Origin: Pseudoxanthomonas indica
GTDB lineage: Bacteria; Pseudomonadota; Gammaproteobacteria; Xanthomonadales; Xanthomonadaceae
Direction: 5' to 3'
Assembly (NCBI RefSeq): GCF_900167565.1
Contig: NZ_FUZV01000001.1
Span: 2,147,001 to 2,211,000, forward strand
DNA: 64,000 nt
The notes under the pieces were generated by a model. That model was not told the origin of the DNA. It searched no databases and saw only the letters and a list, made by a program, of their open reading frames with translations. The position numbers were made by a program, and so were the translations under genes. Shown here piece by piece: positions 10,373 to 17,897 of this stretch. The number at the start of each line of letters is the position of its first letter. Position 1 is the first letter of the stretch.

Positions 10373-11143
10373 CTAGCGGATTGCGGCGCGCGTTCGCGTC
10401 GCGGCCGCGTCGAGCAACTGGACGGGCCTCGGACCCGCCGCCGTGAGCACCTCCCGGAAACCGCTGACCCGGGCGTGTTCGGCCAGGCGCTCGCTGGCGA
10501 CCACCGCGGGACGGGCCAGCAACGCCGCGCGTGCGGGCGCGGGCAGTTGCTGCAACACCCGGTCGAGGGCGCCGCTGCTGCTGATCAGGACACAGGCAGG
10601 CGCCGCCAGGTTCTGCAACTTGTTCAGCGCGGTGGACAGCAACGGAATGTCGTGGCGCGCATAGACATCGGCACGCAGCACGTGCGCACCGCGTGCGACC
10701 AAGCTCGGCGCGAGCAGGTTGCGACCGTCGGGCGCGCTGACGAAACCCAGTTGGCTGCCTTCAAGGTGCTGGAGTTCGGGCATGGCCAGCAGGCCTTCGC
10801 TATCCATGCGCGAAGGGTGCACCACGTCGGTGATGCCACGCCGGTGCAGGGCCTGGGCGGTGCCGGACCCGACCGCCAGCCATTGCTGCCCGCGACGGGC
10901 TGTCAACGTCTCCAGCCCGGCGGCCGCATCGACCGCGGCAGGACTGGTGAACAGCACTCGCTCGGCCTGCAGCGCACTGGTCAGCGCAGTGCGCGTGGCC
11001 TCATCAGCACGTGCCTGTATGCGCCAGGGCGAGAGCGCCAGCAGACGCGCGCCGCGGCGTGCCGCCGCTCGGCGCAGGGCCTGATGATCGCCGCTGGCGC
11101 GCAGGGAGATCACGTACCATCCCTCGTTCTTCGTATCGGTCAT
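10373..11143 (-). CDS. hemD: Uroporphyrinogen-III synthase
   Basis: 256-residue cytoplasmic enzyme that cyclises hydroxymethylbilane to uroporphyrinogen III, the branch point to heme, siroheme and cobalamin. HemD is poorly conserved, but family marks are present: WYVISLRASGDH at the N-terminus, VLFTSPAAVDAAA, WLAVGSGTAQALHRRG, GFVSAPDGRNLLAPSLVARG and VLISSSGALDRVLQQLP. It heads the hemD-hemX-hemY operon. Its ATG overlaps an in-frame ATG of the divergent thioesterase gene, so the two promoters must lie inside each other's coding ends. Confidence 0.9.
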   Translation of the reverse strand: MTDTKNEGWYVISLRASGDHQALRRAAARRGARLLALSPWRIQARADEATRTALTSALQAERVLFTSPAAVDAAAGLETLTARRGQQWLAVGSGTAQALHRRGITDVVHPSRMDSEGLLAMPELQHLEGSQLGFVSAPDGRNLLAPSLVARGAHVLRADVYARHDIPLLSTALNKLQNLAAPACVLISSSGALDRVLQQLPAPARAALLARPAVVASERLAEHARVSGFREVLTAAGPRPVQLLDAAATRTRAAIR

Positions 11144-11159
11144 GGGCGGATTATCTGCG

Positions 11160-11618
11160 ATGGATGTATCGCACGCGCTGGAAAAACTGGCGGACTACTG
11201 CCGCGGCATGCCACCGGTGGCGGCGATGCAGGTCACGGTAGCCGGATTCGAAGCCGGTCAGTTGCGCTTGCAGGCCCCTTTGAGCGCCAACGTCAACGAC
11301 AAGGGCACCGCTTTTGGCGGCAGCCTGACCTCGATCATGACCGTGGCCGGCTGGGGCCTGGTGACGATGCAGCTGGATCTGGCCGGTGAACAGGCCGAGG
11401 TTTACGTGGCCGACAGCGCCATCCGCTATCTGGCCCCCTTGCGGGACGACCTGCTGGCGCGGGCCCAGTGGGCCGAGGGTGAGGACTGGGATAGCTTCCT
11501 GGCGACGCTGCGCCAGCGCGGACGGGCGCGCATCCAGGTCCGTGCCTGGGTGGATCTGCCTGAAGGCGGGCAGGCCACCACCCTGGAAGGGCGCTTCGTG
11601 GCGATTGCGAAAAGGTAG
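11160..11618 (+). CDS. Hotdog-fold thioesterase-like protein (YiiD C-terminal type)
   Basis: About 152 residues, single hotdog domain. The segment ANVNDKGTAFGGSLTSIMTVAGWG matches the helix and loop of YiiD_C-type putative thioesterases, which are thought to act on acyl-CoA or acyl-ACP; the substrate is unknown. I prefer ATG 11160; ATG 11142 would overlap the start of divergent hemD and add six residues. No clear ribosome site precedes either. A secreted protein gene follows after 27 bases. Confidence 0.82.
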   Translation: MDVSHALEKLADYCRGMPPVAAMQVTVAGFEAGQLRLQAPLSANVNDKGTAFGGSLTSIMTVAGWGLVTMQLDLAGEQAEVYVADSAIRYLAPLRDDLLARAQWAEGEDWDSFLATLRQRGRARIQVRAWVDLPEGGQATTLEGRFVAIAKR

Positions 11619-11645
11619 GATGGCGCGACCCGGGGGGAGATGACG

Positions 11646-12059
11646 ATGCGACTTTTGCTGAAGACGGCGACCTTGCTGGTCCTGATGCTGGTGCTGGGCC
11701 AGGCCGACGCCCGCCAGAAAGGCAAGCTGGACGAAACCCAGAACGCCTACGCTGCCGCCATCCGCTGGGGCGATTTCGAGGGCGCGGTCAATTTCCTCGA
11801 CCCGGCCTGGCTCGAGGAACACCCGGTGGGCGAGTTCGAACTCAGCCGCTTCGAGCAGATCCAGGTGTCGGGCTACCGCGACATGAATACCAGCATGGAG
11901 CCTGACGGCACGGTGGTGCGGTCGGTGGAGGTGCGGATCATCAACAAGCACACCCAGGCCGAACGGACCGTGCGCTACCGCGAGCGCTGGCGCTGGGATG
12001 ACGAGGCCAAGCGCTGGTGGGTGGTCGGTGGCCTGCCGGACTTCTGGAAGGGCGAATAA
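11646..12059 (+). CDS. Small secreted protein of unknown function
   Basis: 137 residues with a signal peptide (MRLLLKTATLLVLMLVLGQADA). The mature part has a DUF-like pattern: a helix (KLDETQNAYAAAIRWGDFEGAVNFLDPAW), then beta strands with RYRERWRWDDEAKRWWVVGGLPDFW, resembling SnoaL/NTF2-like cone folds in envelope proteins. GGGGGGAGA (11632-11640) sits six bases before ATG 11646; ATG 11640 is also in frame. No function is known to me. Its place before the rhodanese-secB-gpsA block looks like conserved xanthomonad order, from memory. Confidence 0.82.
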   Translation: MRLLLKTATLLVLMLVLGQADARQKGKLDETQNAYAAAIRWGDFEGAVNFLDPAWLEEHPVGEFELSRFEQIQVSGYRDMNTSMEPDGTVVRSVEVRIINKHTQAERTVRYRERWRWDDEAKRWWVVGGLPDFWKGE

Positions 12060-12107
12060 GCCGGCCCCTGTGCGACAATCGCGGTTTACCCTGATTCCCG
12101 CCTCCCT

Positions 12108-12542
12108 GTGAACTTCGACAAACTGCAGGCCTTTGCGGCCTCGAGCCCGCTGCTGACTTCGATTTTCGTGGTCGTCACCGTGGCCCTCCTCTTCACCGAA
12201 GTGGCGCGCCTGTTCCGCGGCTACAAGGCTCTGCGTCCGGCCGAACTGACCGCGCTGATCAACCGCGACAACGCCCTGGTGGTGGACCTGTCGGCCAGCG
12301 CCGACTTCGAGAAAGGCCACATCGCGGGCAGCCGGAACGTCACCTCCAGCCAGTTCGATCCCGAGAACAAGCTGCTGGCGCCGGCCAGGAACCTGCCTGT
12401 GGTGCTGGTCTGCCGCGCCGGCAACGCCTCGGCCGATGCCGCCAAGCGGCTGAAAAAGGCCGGCTTCACCCAGGTCTACTGGCTTGAAGGTGGCATTGCC
12501 GCCTGGCAGCAAGCCGATCTCCCGCTGGTCAAAGGCCGCTGA
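12108..12542 (+). CDS. Membrane-anchored rhodanese-like protein
   Basis: 144 residues with a GTG start at 12108. One membrane helix (about 14-32) is followed by a rhodanese domain: VVDLSASADFEKGHIAGSRNV, then the active-site loop VCRAGNASA with catalytic Cys102, and FTQVYWLEGGIAAWQ at the end. Rhodaneses transfer sulfane sulfur; single-domain anchored forms beside secB are common in gammaproteobacteria (YibN type) and their substrate is unknown. It lies upstream of secB and gpsA on the same strand. Confidence 0.92.
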   Translation: MNFDKLQAFAASSPLLTSIFVVVTVALLFTEVARLFRGYKALRPAELTALINRDNALVVDLSASADFEKGHIAGSRNVTSSQFDPENKLLAPARNLPVVLVCRAGNASADAAKRLKKAGFTQVYWLEGGIAAWQQADLPLVKGR

Positions 12543-12579
12543 ACCACCCTTGAACCAGCGCGGTCACGTCTCCATGACG

Positions 12580-12588
12580 TGAGATAAT
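12580..12588 (+). promoter_or_regulatory. Extended -10 promoter for secB
   Basis: TGA followed by GATAAT (12583-12588) fits an extended -10 element; there is no good -35 at 17 bases. A CACGTC/GACGTG inverted repeat directly precedes it. The predicted start is near 12595, giving a 35-base leader before the secB ATG. Confidence 0.4.
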
Positions 12589-12629
12589 CACCCTCTTTTT
12601 CCGCTCAACCGAATTTCCGGAGTTACGAA

Positions 12630-13145
12630 ATGTCCGAAGAAACCACCAATGGCGCAGTGGCGCCGGCCGACAACGCCGTCGCATTCACCGTCGAGAAGAT
12701 CTACGTCAAGGACGTTTCGTTCGAGGTTCCGGGCGCACCGGCGATCTTCACCGAGAACGTGCAGCCGGACCTGCAGCTCAACCTCAACCAGCGCGTGCAG
12801 CGCCTGAACGACAACGCCTTTGAAGTGGTGTTGGGCGTAACCCTGACCTGCAAAGCCGGCGACAAGACCGCCTATGTGGCCGAAGTGCAGCAGGCCGGCA
12901 TCTTTGGCCTGATGGGCCTGGACCCGCAGGCCGTGGACGTGCTGCTCGGCACCCAGTGCCCGAACATCCTGTTCCCGTACGTGCGTCAGCTGGTCAGCGA
13001 CCTGGTCCAGGCCGGCGGCTTCCCGCCGTTCTTCCTGCAGCCGATCAACTTCGAAGCCCTGTACGCCGAAACCCTGCGTCAGCGCTCGGCCCAGCAGGCC
13101 GGCGGTGAATCGCTGGCGACCACGGAACCGGCAGGCAACGCCTGA
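12630..13145 (+). CDS. secB: Protein-export chaperone SecB
   Basis: 171-residue cytosolic tetrameric chaperone that holds precursors unfolded and passes them to SecA. The family core is clear: [19 protein letters not shown] at the N-terminus, [54 protein letters not shown]. The C-terminal tail is acidic and Ala/Gly-rich. GGAGTTA lies before the ATG. It sits in the common order rhodanese-secB-gpsA. Confidence 0.97.
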   Translation: MSEETTNGAVAPADNAVAFTVEKIYVKDVSFEVPGAPAIFTENVQPDLQLNLNQRVQRLNDNAFEVVLGVTLTCKAGDKTAYVAEVQQAGIFGLMGLDPQAVDVLLGTQCPNILFPYVRQLVSDLVQAGGFPPFFLQPINFEALYAETLRQRSAQQAGGESLATTEPAGNA

Positions 13146-13198
13146 TTCCATGGGGCACAATCCCGTCGTGGCGCCCGTTGCGCCGATGGGGGTGATGC

Positions 13199-14233
13199 AT
13201 GGCTGATTCAGTGAGCGACGCCTTGCGCATAGGCGTCCTCGGTGCGGGCTCTTGGGGCACCGCGCTGGCCGCACTGATGGCACGCCACGGCCATCGCGTC
13301 ACCTTGTGGGGACGCGATGAAGCCGTGATTGGCGCCATCGATCAGCAGCACGAGAATCCACGCTACCTGCCAGGCATCGCCTTGCCTGACAGCTTGCGCG
13401 CCACTGCCGATCTGGCCACCGCCTTGGCGGATGCCGATCTGGTGCTGGTGGTCGTGCCATCGCACGCCTTCACCGAGACCCTGCGTCTGCTCGCGCCCCT
13501 GCGTCCTTCGCAGGCCGGCGTGGCGTGGGCGACCAAGGGCTTTGAACCCGGTTCCGGTCGCTTCCTGCACGAAGTGGCGGAGGAAATCCTCGGCGCCGAC
13601 GTGCCGCTGGCGGTGGTGACCGGTCCTTCGTTCGCCAAGGAAGTCGCGTTGGGCCTGCCTACGGCGGTGACCGTGCATGGCCACGATGCCGCCTTCGCGC
13701 AGACCATGGCCGAAGTGCTGCACGGCCCGGCCTTCCGCGCCTATACCGGCGATGACATGGTCGGTGCGGAACTCGGCGGCGCCATGAAGAACGTGCTGGC
13801 CGTGGCCACGGGCGTGTCCGATGGCATGCAGCTAGGCCTGAATGCGCGCGCTGGTTTGATCACGCGTGGACTCAACGAGATGTTGCGACTGGCTGCTGCG
13901 ATTGGTGGCAAGCCTGAAACGTTGATGGGTCTGGCCGGCCTGGGCGATCTGGTGCTGACCTGTACCGGCGACCTCTCGCGCAATCGCCGTCTGGGCCTTG
14001 CGCTCGGACGCGGGCAGTCCATCCAGGATGCCGTGCGCGAGATTGGCCAGGTGGTCGAATCCATGCAGGCCGCTGACGAAGTGATGCGTCAGGCCGAACG
14101 CAACGGCATCGAGTTGCCCATCTCCAGCGCCGTGCGCGCGGTCCTGCACGGCGAAATGACCCCGGCTGCGGGTCTTCAGCAATTGCTTGCGCGTGAGCAG
14201 AAGCCGGAGTATCCGGAAACGCTGTTCAAGTAA
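13199..14233 (+). CDS. gpsA: NAD(P)-dependent glycerol-3-phosphate dehydrogenase
   Basis: 344-residue cytoplasmic enzyme that reduces dihydroxyacetone phosphate to sn-glycerol 3-phosphate for phospholipids. It has an N-terminal Rossmann motif [13 protein letters not shown] (about 13-25), [14 protein letters not shown], the catalytic region [20 protein letters not shown] and [19 protein letters not shown]. Length is normal for GpsA. It lies 53 bases after secB and ends at a strong intrinsic terminator. Confidence 0.97.
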   Translation: MADSVSDALRIGVLGAGSWGTALAALMARHGHRVTLWGRDEAVIGAIDQQHENPRYLPGIALPDSLRATADLATALADADLVLVVVPSHAFTETLRLLAPLRPSQAGVAWATKGFEPGSGRFLHEVAEEILGADVPLAVVTGPSFAKEVALGLPTAVTVHGHDAAFAQTMAEVLHGPAFRAYTGDDMVGAELGGAMKNVLAVATGVSDGMQLGLNARAGLITRGLNEMLRLAAAIGGKPETLMGLAGLGDLVLTCTGDLSRNRRLGLALGRGQSIQDAVREIGQVVESMQAADEVMRQAERNGIELPISSAVRAVLHGEMTPAAGLQQLLAREQKPEYPETLFK

Positions 14234-14245
14234 GGCCATGAAGAA

Positions 14246-14268
14246 AGCCGGCGCAAGCCGGCTTTTTT
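14246..14268 (+). terminator. Intrinsic terminator after gpsA
   Basis: AGCCGGC (14246-14252), GCAA loop, GCCGGCT (14257-14263), followed by a T run to 14268. This is a textbook rho-independent terminator 13 bases past the gpsA stop. Confidence 0.93.
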
Positions 14269-14284
14269 CATTTCCCGCAAAGAA

Positions 14285-14309
14285 GAAGCCCGGCCAATGG
14301 CCGGGCTTC
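14285..14309 (-). terminator. Intrinsic terminator after ax21
   Basis: GAAGCCCGGCC (14285-14295) and GGCCGGGCTTC (14299-14309) are perfect 11-base arms around a three-base loop. Read on the minus strand it is followed by TTCTTTGC, so it ends the ax21 message. It sits back to back with the gpsA terminator. Confidence 0.82.
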
Positions 14310-14358
14310 GGTGCGACGTGGGAGAGAGAGGGTCACGTCGCGGTAAAACGTGTAGCGA

Positions 14359-14943
14359 TTACCAGCTGAAGCGCGGGCCGACAAACCACTGGGCGTCGCC
14401 ACCGTCAACAATCTTGACGTCGGCCGAGGCGCTCCAGTTCGGGGTGAACTTCACCTGGGCGCCAAGGCGGCCGTAGAAGTCACCGTCGTAGTCGTCGCCG
14501 TCTTCATAACCGGCCAGCGCGTAGCCGTTGAGGTTGTTGGTCAGCGCGCTGTTGACGCCCACTTCCACGCTGTAACCATCAGCGCTGAAGCCCGGCACGC
14601 GGACATTGCCGACGTGGAAGCTGTCGGTCTTGACCTTCTCGTAAGCAACGCGGGTCAGCAGGTCGACGCGCTTGGACAACTCGTGGTTGTAGCCCACGCC
14701 CACGCGCCACTGGTCGAAGTCGACATTGACGTTGTCCACTTCCTGGTTGCTGTAATCGGCGAACAGGTGGAAGTTCGGGGCAATGGCCACCGAGCCCTTC
14801 AACGCCCAACCGTCGGAATCCGGACCGTCAACATTGGTCTTGGTGTAACCGCCTTCCACATAGTTGTACGAGACGCCATCGGCGGCGGATGCGGCGAACG
14901 GGACAGCAGCAACCAGGGCCAGGGCAAGCAAGGACTTCTTCAT
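14359..14943 (-). CDS. ax21: Ax21-family outer-membrane beta-barrel protein
   Basis: 194 residues with a signal peptide (MKKSLLALALVAAVPFAASA) and a mature part starting DGVSYNYVEGGYTKTN. That start, with DGWALKGSVAIAPNFHLF and DFDQWRVGVGYNHEL, is the pattern I know from Ax21 of Xanthomonas and Stenotrophomonas. The strands alternate aromatic and polar residues and the chain ends in FSW, as small eight-stranded porin-like barrels do. The Ax21 quorum-signal claim was withdrawn; in the literature the protein is now treated as an outer-membrane vesicle-associated barrel linked to DSF signalling. AAAGAGG precedes the ATG. Its own terminator follows. Confidence 0.9.
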   Translation of the reverse strand: MKKSLLALALVAAVPFAASAADGVSYNYVEGGYTKTNVDGPDSDGWALKGSVAIAPNFHLFADYSNQEVDNVNVDFDQWRVGVGYNHELSKRVDLLTRVAYEKVKTDSFHVGNVRVPGFSADGYSVEVGVNSALTNNLNGYALAGYEDGDDYDGDFYGRLGAQVKFTPNWSASADVKIVDGGDAQWFVGPRFSW

Positions 14944-15191
14944 GTGTTCAAACCTCTTTGTAATTGTTAGGTATCCAACCCAGCGCTGAAGGCAGTGCCC
15001 GTTCGCTGCTGGTGATGTGAATTATCCGTTACGTGCTTCAACTCACACTGAATACCAAACTGAGTAGTACATAAATTAGGCGGTTGAATGGGGAACTTTC
15101 GCCACATGCGGCGCGGCCTCCGGGCCGCCACCCGGGAGCCTCGGCCATAGGGAAGACCCTTCCGCGCAATCGCTGCCCAGCGATGCGGGGC
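14944..15191. other. Divergent intergenic region between ax21 and the iron module
   Basis: Non-coding and lower in G+C than its surroundings, especially 15010-15090. It carries the ax21 leader and ribosome site on the minus strand. I see no convincing -35/-10 pair for ax21 and no small gene. The stretch 15091-15190 is GC-rich again and leads into the iron-module promoter. Confidence 0.55.
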
Positions 15192-15220
15192 TTGCAAGAT
15201 GCGAACCATTCGCATTTAAT
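15192..15220 (+). promoter_or_regulatory. Promoter with embedded Fur-like palindrome for the siderophore receptor
   Basis: TTGCAA (15192-15197), 17 bases, TTTAAT (15215-15220) form a sigma-70 promoter. The spacer contains ATGCGAA-CCA-TTCGCAT (15199-15215), a perfect 7-3-7 inverted repeat similar to proteobacterial Fur boxes of the AATGCGAAT type. Binding there would block RNA polymerase, which suits an iron-repressed receptor gene 120 bases downstream. Confidence 0.6.
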
Positions 15221-15339
15221 TGTCACACTTCTGGTGCCCCTGACGGCACGCACATGGCCTCGCGCCTTGCTCGATTGGAGCGGCGCGGCCCGTGCGTGCG
15301 GCTATGCCCTGCCTGTTTTCCAGCCCACTCCCAGACCCC

Positions 15340-17529
15340 ATGTCCCCCCAAAACCTGCATGCCGCGCCCTTGCGCAAAACTTCGTTGCTCCCGGTCGTCC
15401 GTGGCCGCCTGCCGCTGTCGATCTGCCTGGCGCTGGCCTGTGTGTCAGGTCCACTGATGGCGCAAGAAGCGTCGGGCGGTCCGAGCGCGACGGCCGATAC
15501 GGCCACCGAGCTGGACTCGGTGCTGGTGGTGGCCCAACGCGCCGAACGCGTCAGCAATGGCGCCACCAACCTGGACTTGGACATCAAGGACACCCCGCAG
15601 TCGATCAGCGTGGTGAGCAACGAGCAGATGCAGCAGTTCGGCACCGACAGCCTCAACGAGGCGCTGCGCCTGTCCACCGGCATCCAGGTGGACGAATGGG
15701 AAACCAACCGCACCACCTTCACCTCGCGCGGCTTCGATATCGAGAACACGCAGATCGACGGCGTGGGCCTGCCCAATGACTGGGGTGTGGTGACGGGCGC
15801 CATGGATACGTTCGGCTATGAAAAGCTGGAAGTCATCCGCGGTGCCAACGGCCTGCTGACCGGCGTGGGCAACGCCGCCGGCACCATCAACTACGTGCGG
15901 AAGCGTCCGACCAACGATGCGCAGGGTTTGGTTGGCATCAGCTATGGCAGCTGGGCCACGACGCGCGCTGAAGTCGACTATTCCACGCCTTTCATCGCCG
16001 ACGGAACCTGGGCCGGGCGCGTGGTCGCCGCCCATGAGCAAGGCGACTCCTATCTGCGCGGCAAGGACGACAAGCGCGACTTCCTTTACGGCGTAGTCGA
16101 CGGCCAGCTGGGCGACAACGGCACCTTGACCGTGGGCTATTCCTGGCAGAAGGGCCAGACCAACGGCAACATGTGGGGCGCGCTGGGTTTCATGTACAGC
16201 GACGGCACCCAGGCCGAGTGGGATCGCAGCGCCTCCACCACCCAGGATTGGACCAACTGGGATACCACCACCCAGAACGCCTTTGCCGAATACACCCACC
16301 GACTCGGCGAAGACTGGCAGCTCAAGCTCTCCTACAACTACCGCGACGTCGAAAACGCGACCAAGCTGTTCTACGCGATCGATTACAACGCCACTGGCCT
16401 GGAACCCGGCAGCAACCTGGGACTGTTCGGCTATCCCTGGCGTGGCGATGATGAAATGTCGGCGCATTTGGGCACTGCCACGATCAACGGCCATTTCCAA
16501 TGGCTGGGCCGTGACCAGGAAGTGATGTTCGGTGTCAGCTGGGCCAAGAGCGAAGCCAACAACTGGGAATACGCCGAGGCGATCTACGCCGGCGGCAACG
16601 AGTACGGCTACATCCAGATGCCTGGTTTCCCCTGGGCCGGCAACGTGGTGCCCGAGCCGGAGTGGGGCGCGCTCTCGCTGTACGGCAGCTTGAACCAACG
16701 CCTGAAGCGCGCGTTCGGCGCCACCCATCTTTCCTTTACCGATCGTTTCAAGGGCGTGCTCGGTTTCAACTATGCGGAGTACCACCGCGATGGCGCGAGC
16801 TACGGCGCTGCTTTCGATCAGACCGAAAGCCACACCAGCCCGTACGCCGGCCTGACCTACGATTTCAACGAGCAGATCCTGGGCTACGTCAGCTACTCCG
16901 ACATCTACCACCCGCAAAGCCAGACCGACGTCGACGGCATGTACCTGGATCCCACCAAGGGCAGCAACTACGAAGTGGGCGTCAAGGCCGACTGGCTGGA
17001 CAAGCGCCTGCTGACCACGCTGGCGGTCTTCAAGGCCGAGCAGGATGGCCTGGCGACCGGCGAGGGCTACAACCAGCATGGCCAGTACTACTACGTGCCC
17101 GTGGACGTGGAATCCAAGGGTGTCGAATTCGAAGCGACCGGCAAGATCAGTGACAACGTAGACCTGGTGGTCGGCGCCACCGCGCTGAAGCTGACGGGCC
17201 GGGATGGCGACGACACATTCCGCTGGGTCCCGCGCCGCACCGCCAACCTGCTGCTGAGCGCACGCCTGCCCAGCTACGCCGCGCTGTCGTATGGCTTGGG
17301 CGCGCGCTGGCAGAGCGATATCTCGAACCAGGAAAACAATGGATTCGTCGTGCGACAGGACAGCTATGCGGTGTTCAATGGCTTCGTCGCCTGGGACTTT
17401 GTGCCGAACGCCACGCTGCGCTTGAACGTCAACAACATCGGCGACGAGAAATACATCAACACGTTGCGCTACAGCGGCTATTACGGCGCACCGCGCAACT
17501 ACACCCTCAGTCTGAACTGGCGGTTCTGA
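15340..17529 (+). CDS. TonB-dependent siderophore receptor
   Basis: 729-residue outer-membrane receptor. A signal peptide ending LMAQ is followed by a TonB-box-like ELDSVLVVAQ. The plug domain shows DTPQSISVVSNEQM, EALRLSTGIQVDEW, RGFDIENTQIDGV and EVIRGANGLLTGVGNAAGTINYVRKRP, the ferric-siderophore subfamily. The 22-strand barrel ends NYTLSLNWRF with terminal Phe. Starting at 15340 places the signal peptide at once; an ATG at 15292 would add 16 atypical residues. It is followed within 41 bases by DUF3649, PepSY and DUF3325 genes, a known iron-uptake arrangement. The siderophore cannot be read from sequence; no siderophore synthesis genes are nearby, so it may use foreign ones. Confidence 0.93.
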   Translation: MSPQNLHAAPLRKTSLLPVVRGRLPLSICLALACVSGPLMAQEASGGPSATADTATELDSVLVVAQRAERVSNGATNLDLDIKDTPQSISVVSNEQMQQFGTDSLNEALRLSTGIQVDEWETNRTTFTSRGFDIENTQIDGVGLPNDWGVVTGAMDTFGYEKLEVIRGANGLLTGVGNAAGTINYVRKRPTNDAQGLVGISYGSWATTRAEVDYSTPFIADGTWAGRVVAAHEQGDSYLRGKDDKRDFLYGVVDGQLGDNGTLTVGYSWQKGQTNGNMWGALGFMYSDGTQAEWDRSASTTQDWTNWDTTTQNAFAEYTHRLGEDWQLKLSYNYRDVENATKLFYAIDYNATGLEPGSNLGLFGYPWRGDDEMSAHLGTATINGHFQWLGRDQEVMFGVSWAKSEANNWEYAEAIYAGGNEYGYIQMPGFPWAGNVVPEPEWGALSLYGSLNQRLKRAFGATHLSFTDRFKGVLGFNYAEYHRDGASYGAAFDQTESHTSPYAGLTYDFNEQILGYVSYSDIYHPQSQTDVDGMYLDPTKGSNYEVGVKADWLDKRLLTTLAVFKAEQDGLATGEGYNQHGQYYYVPVDVESKGVEFEATGKISDNVDLVVGATALKLTGRDGDDTFRWVPRRTANLLLSARLPSYAALSYGLGARWQSDISNQENNGFVVRQDSYAVFNGFVAWDFVPNATLRLNVNNIGDEKYINTLRYSGYYGAPRNYTLSLNWRF

Positions 17530-17569
17530 TCATCCGCTCCGATCCACGACAAGAGACTAGCCGAACGCC

Positions 17570-17893
17570 ATGTCGAGCAACCCGGTCATGAGCTCCACTT
17601 CCCGCGCCGTGCGCCTGCGCATCGCCGCGCGCGTGTGCGCCGCGGTGTTCGGTGGCTATGCGTTCGCCTGGGGCACGGTGGCTGCGGTCACCAGCCTGAT
17701 GTTCGCCGCCGGGCTGGAATTCCACGACGCCGAATTCATGGGCGGGCTCATGGGATTGCTGGCCTATCTGGTGGTATTTCTGTGGACCTTCGCCGCGCGC
17801 CGTCTGGCGGTGGTGTGGGCGGTCATGCTGGGCGGTGGTTTGCTGATGGCCGCCATCGGGTCACTCGTGCAATCGTGGTTGATCGGAGGCTGA
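17570..17893 (+). CDS. DUF3649 iron-uptake membrane protein
   Basis: 107 residues with three predicted membrane helices (about 28-48, 58-76, 82-102). It matches the DUF3649 family, small inner-membrane proteins almost always found between a siderophore receptor and a PepSY protein. Their job is unknown but tied to iron uptake. It begins 40 bases after the receptor stop and ends 4 bases before the PepSY gene, so cotranscription is likely. Confidence 0.88.
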   Translation: MSSNPVMSSTSRAVRLRIAARVCAAVFGGYAFAWGTVAAVTSLMFAAGLEFHDAEFMGGLMGLLAYLVVFLWTFAARRLAVVWAVMLGGGLLMAAIGSLVQSWLIGG

Positions 17894-17897
17894 TGCC

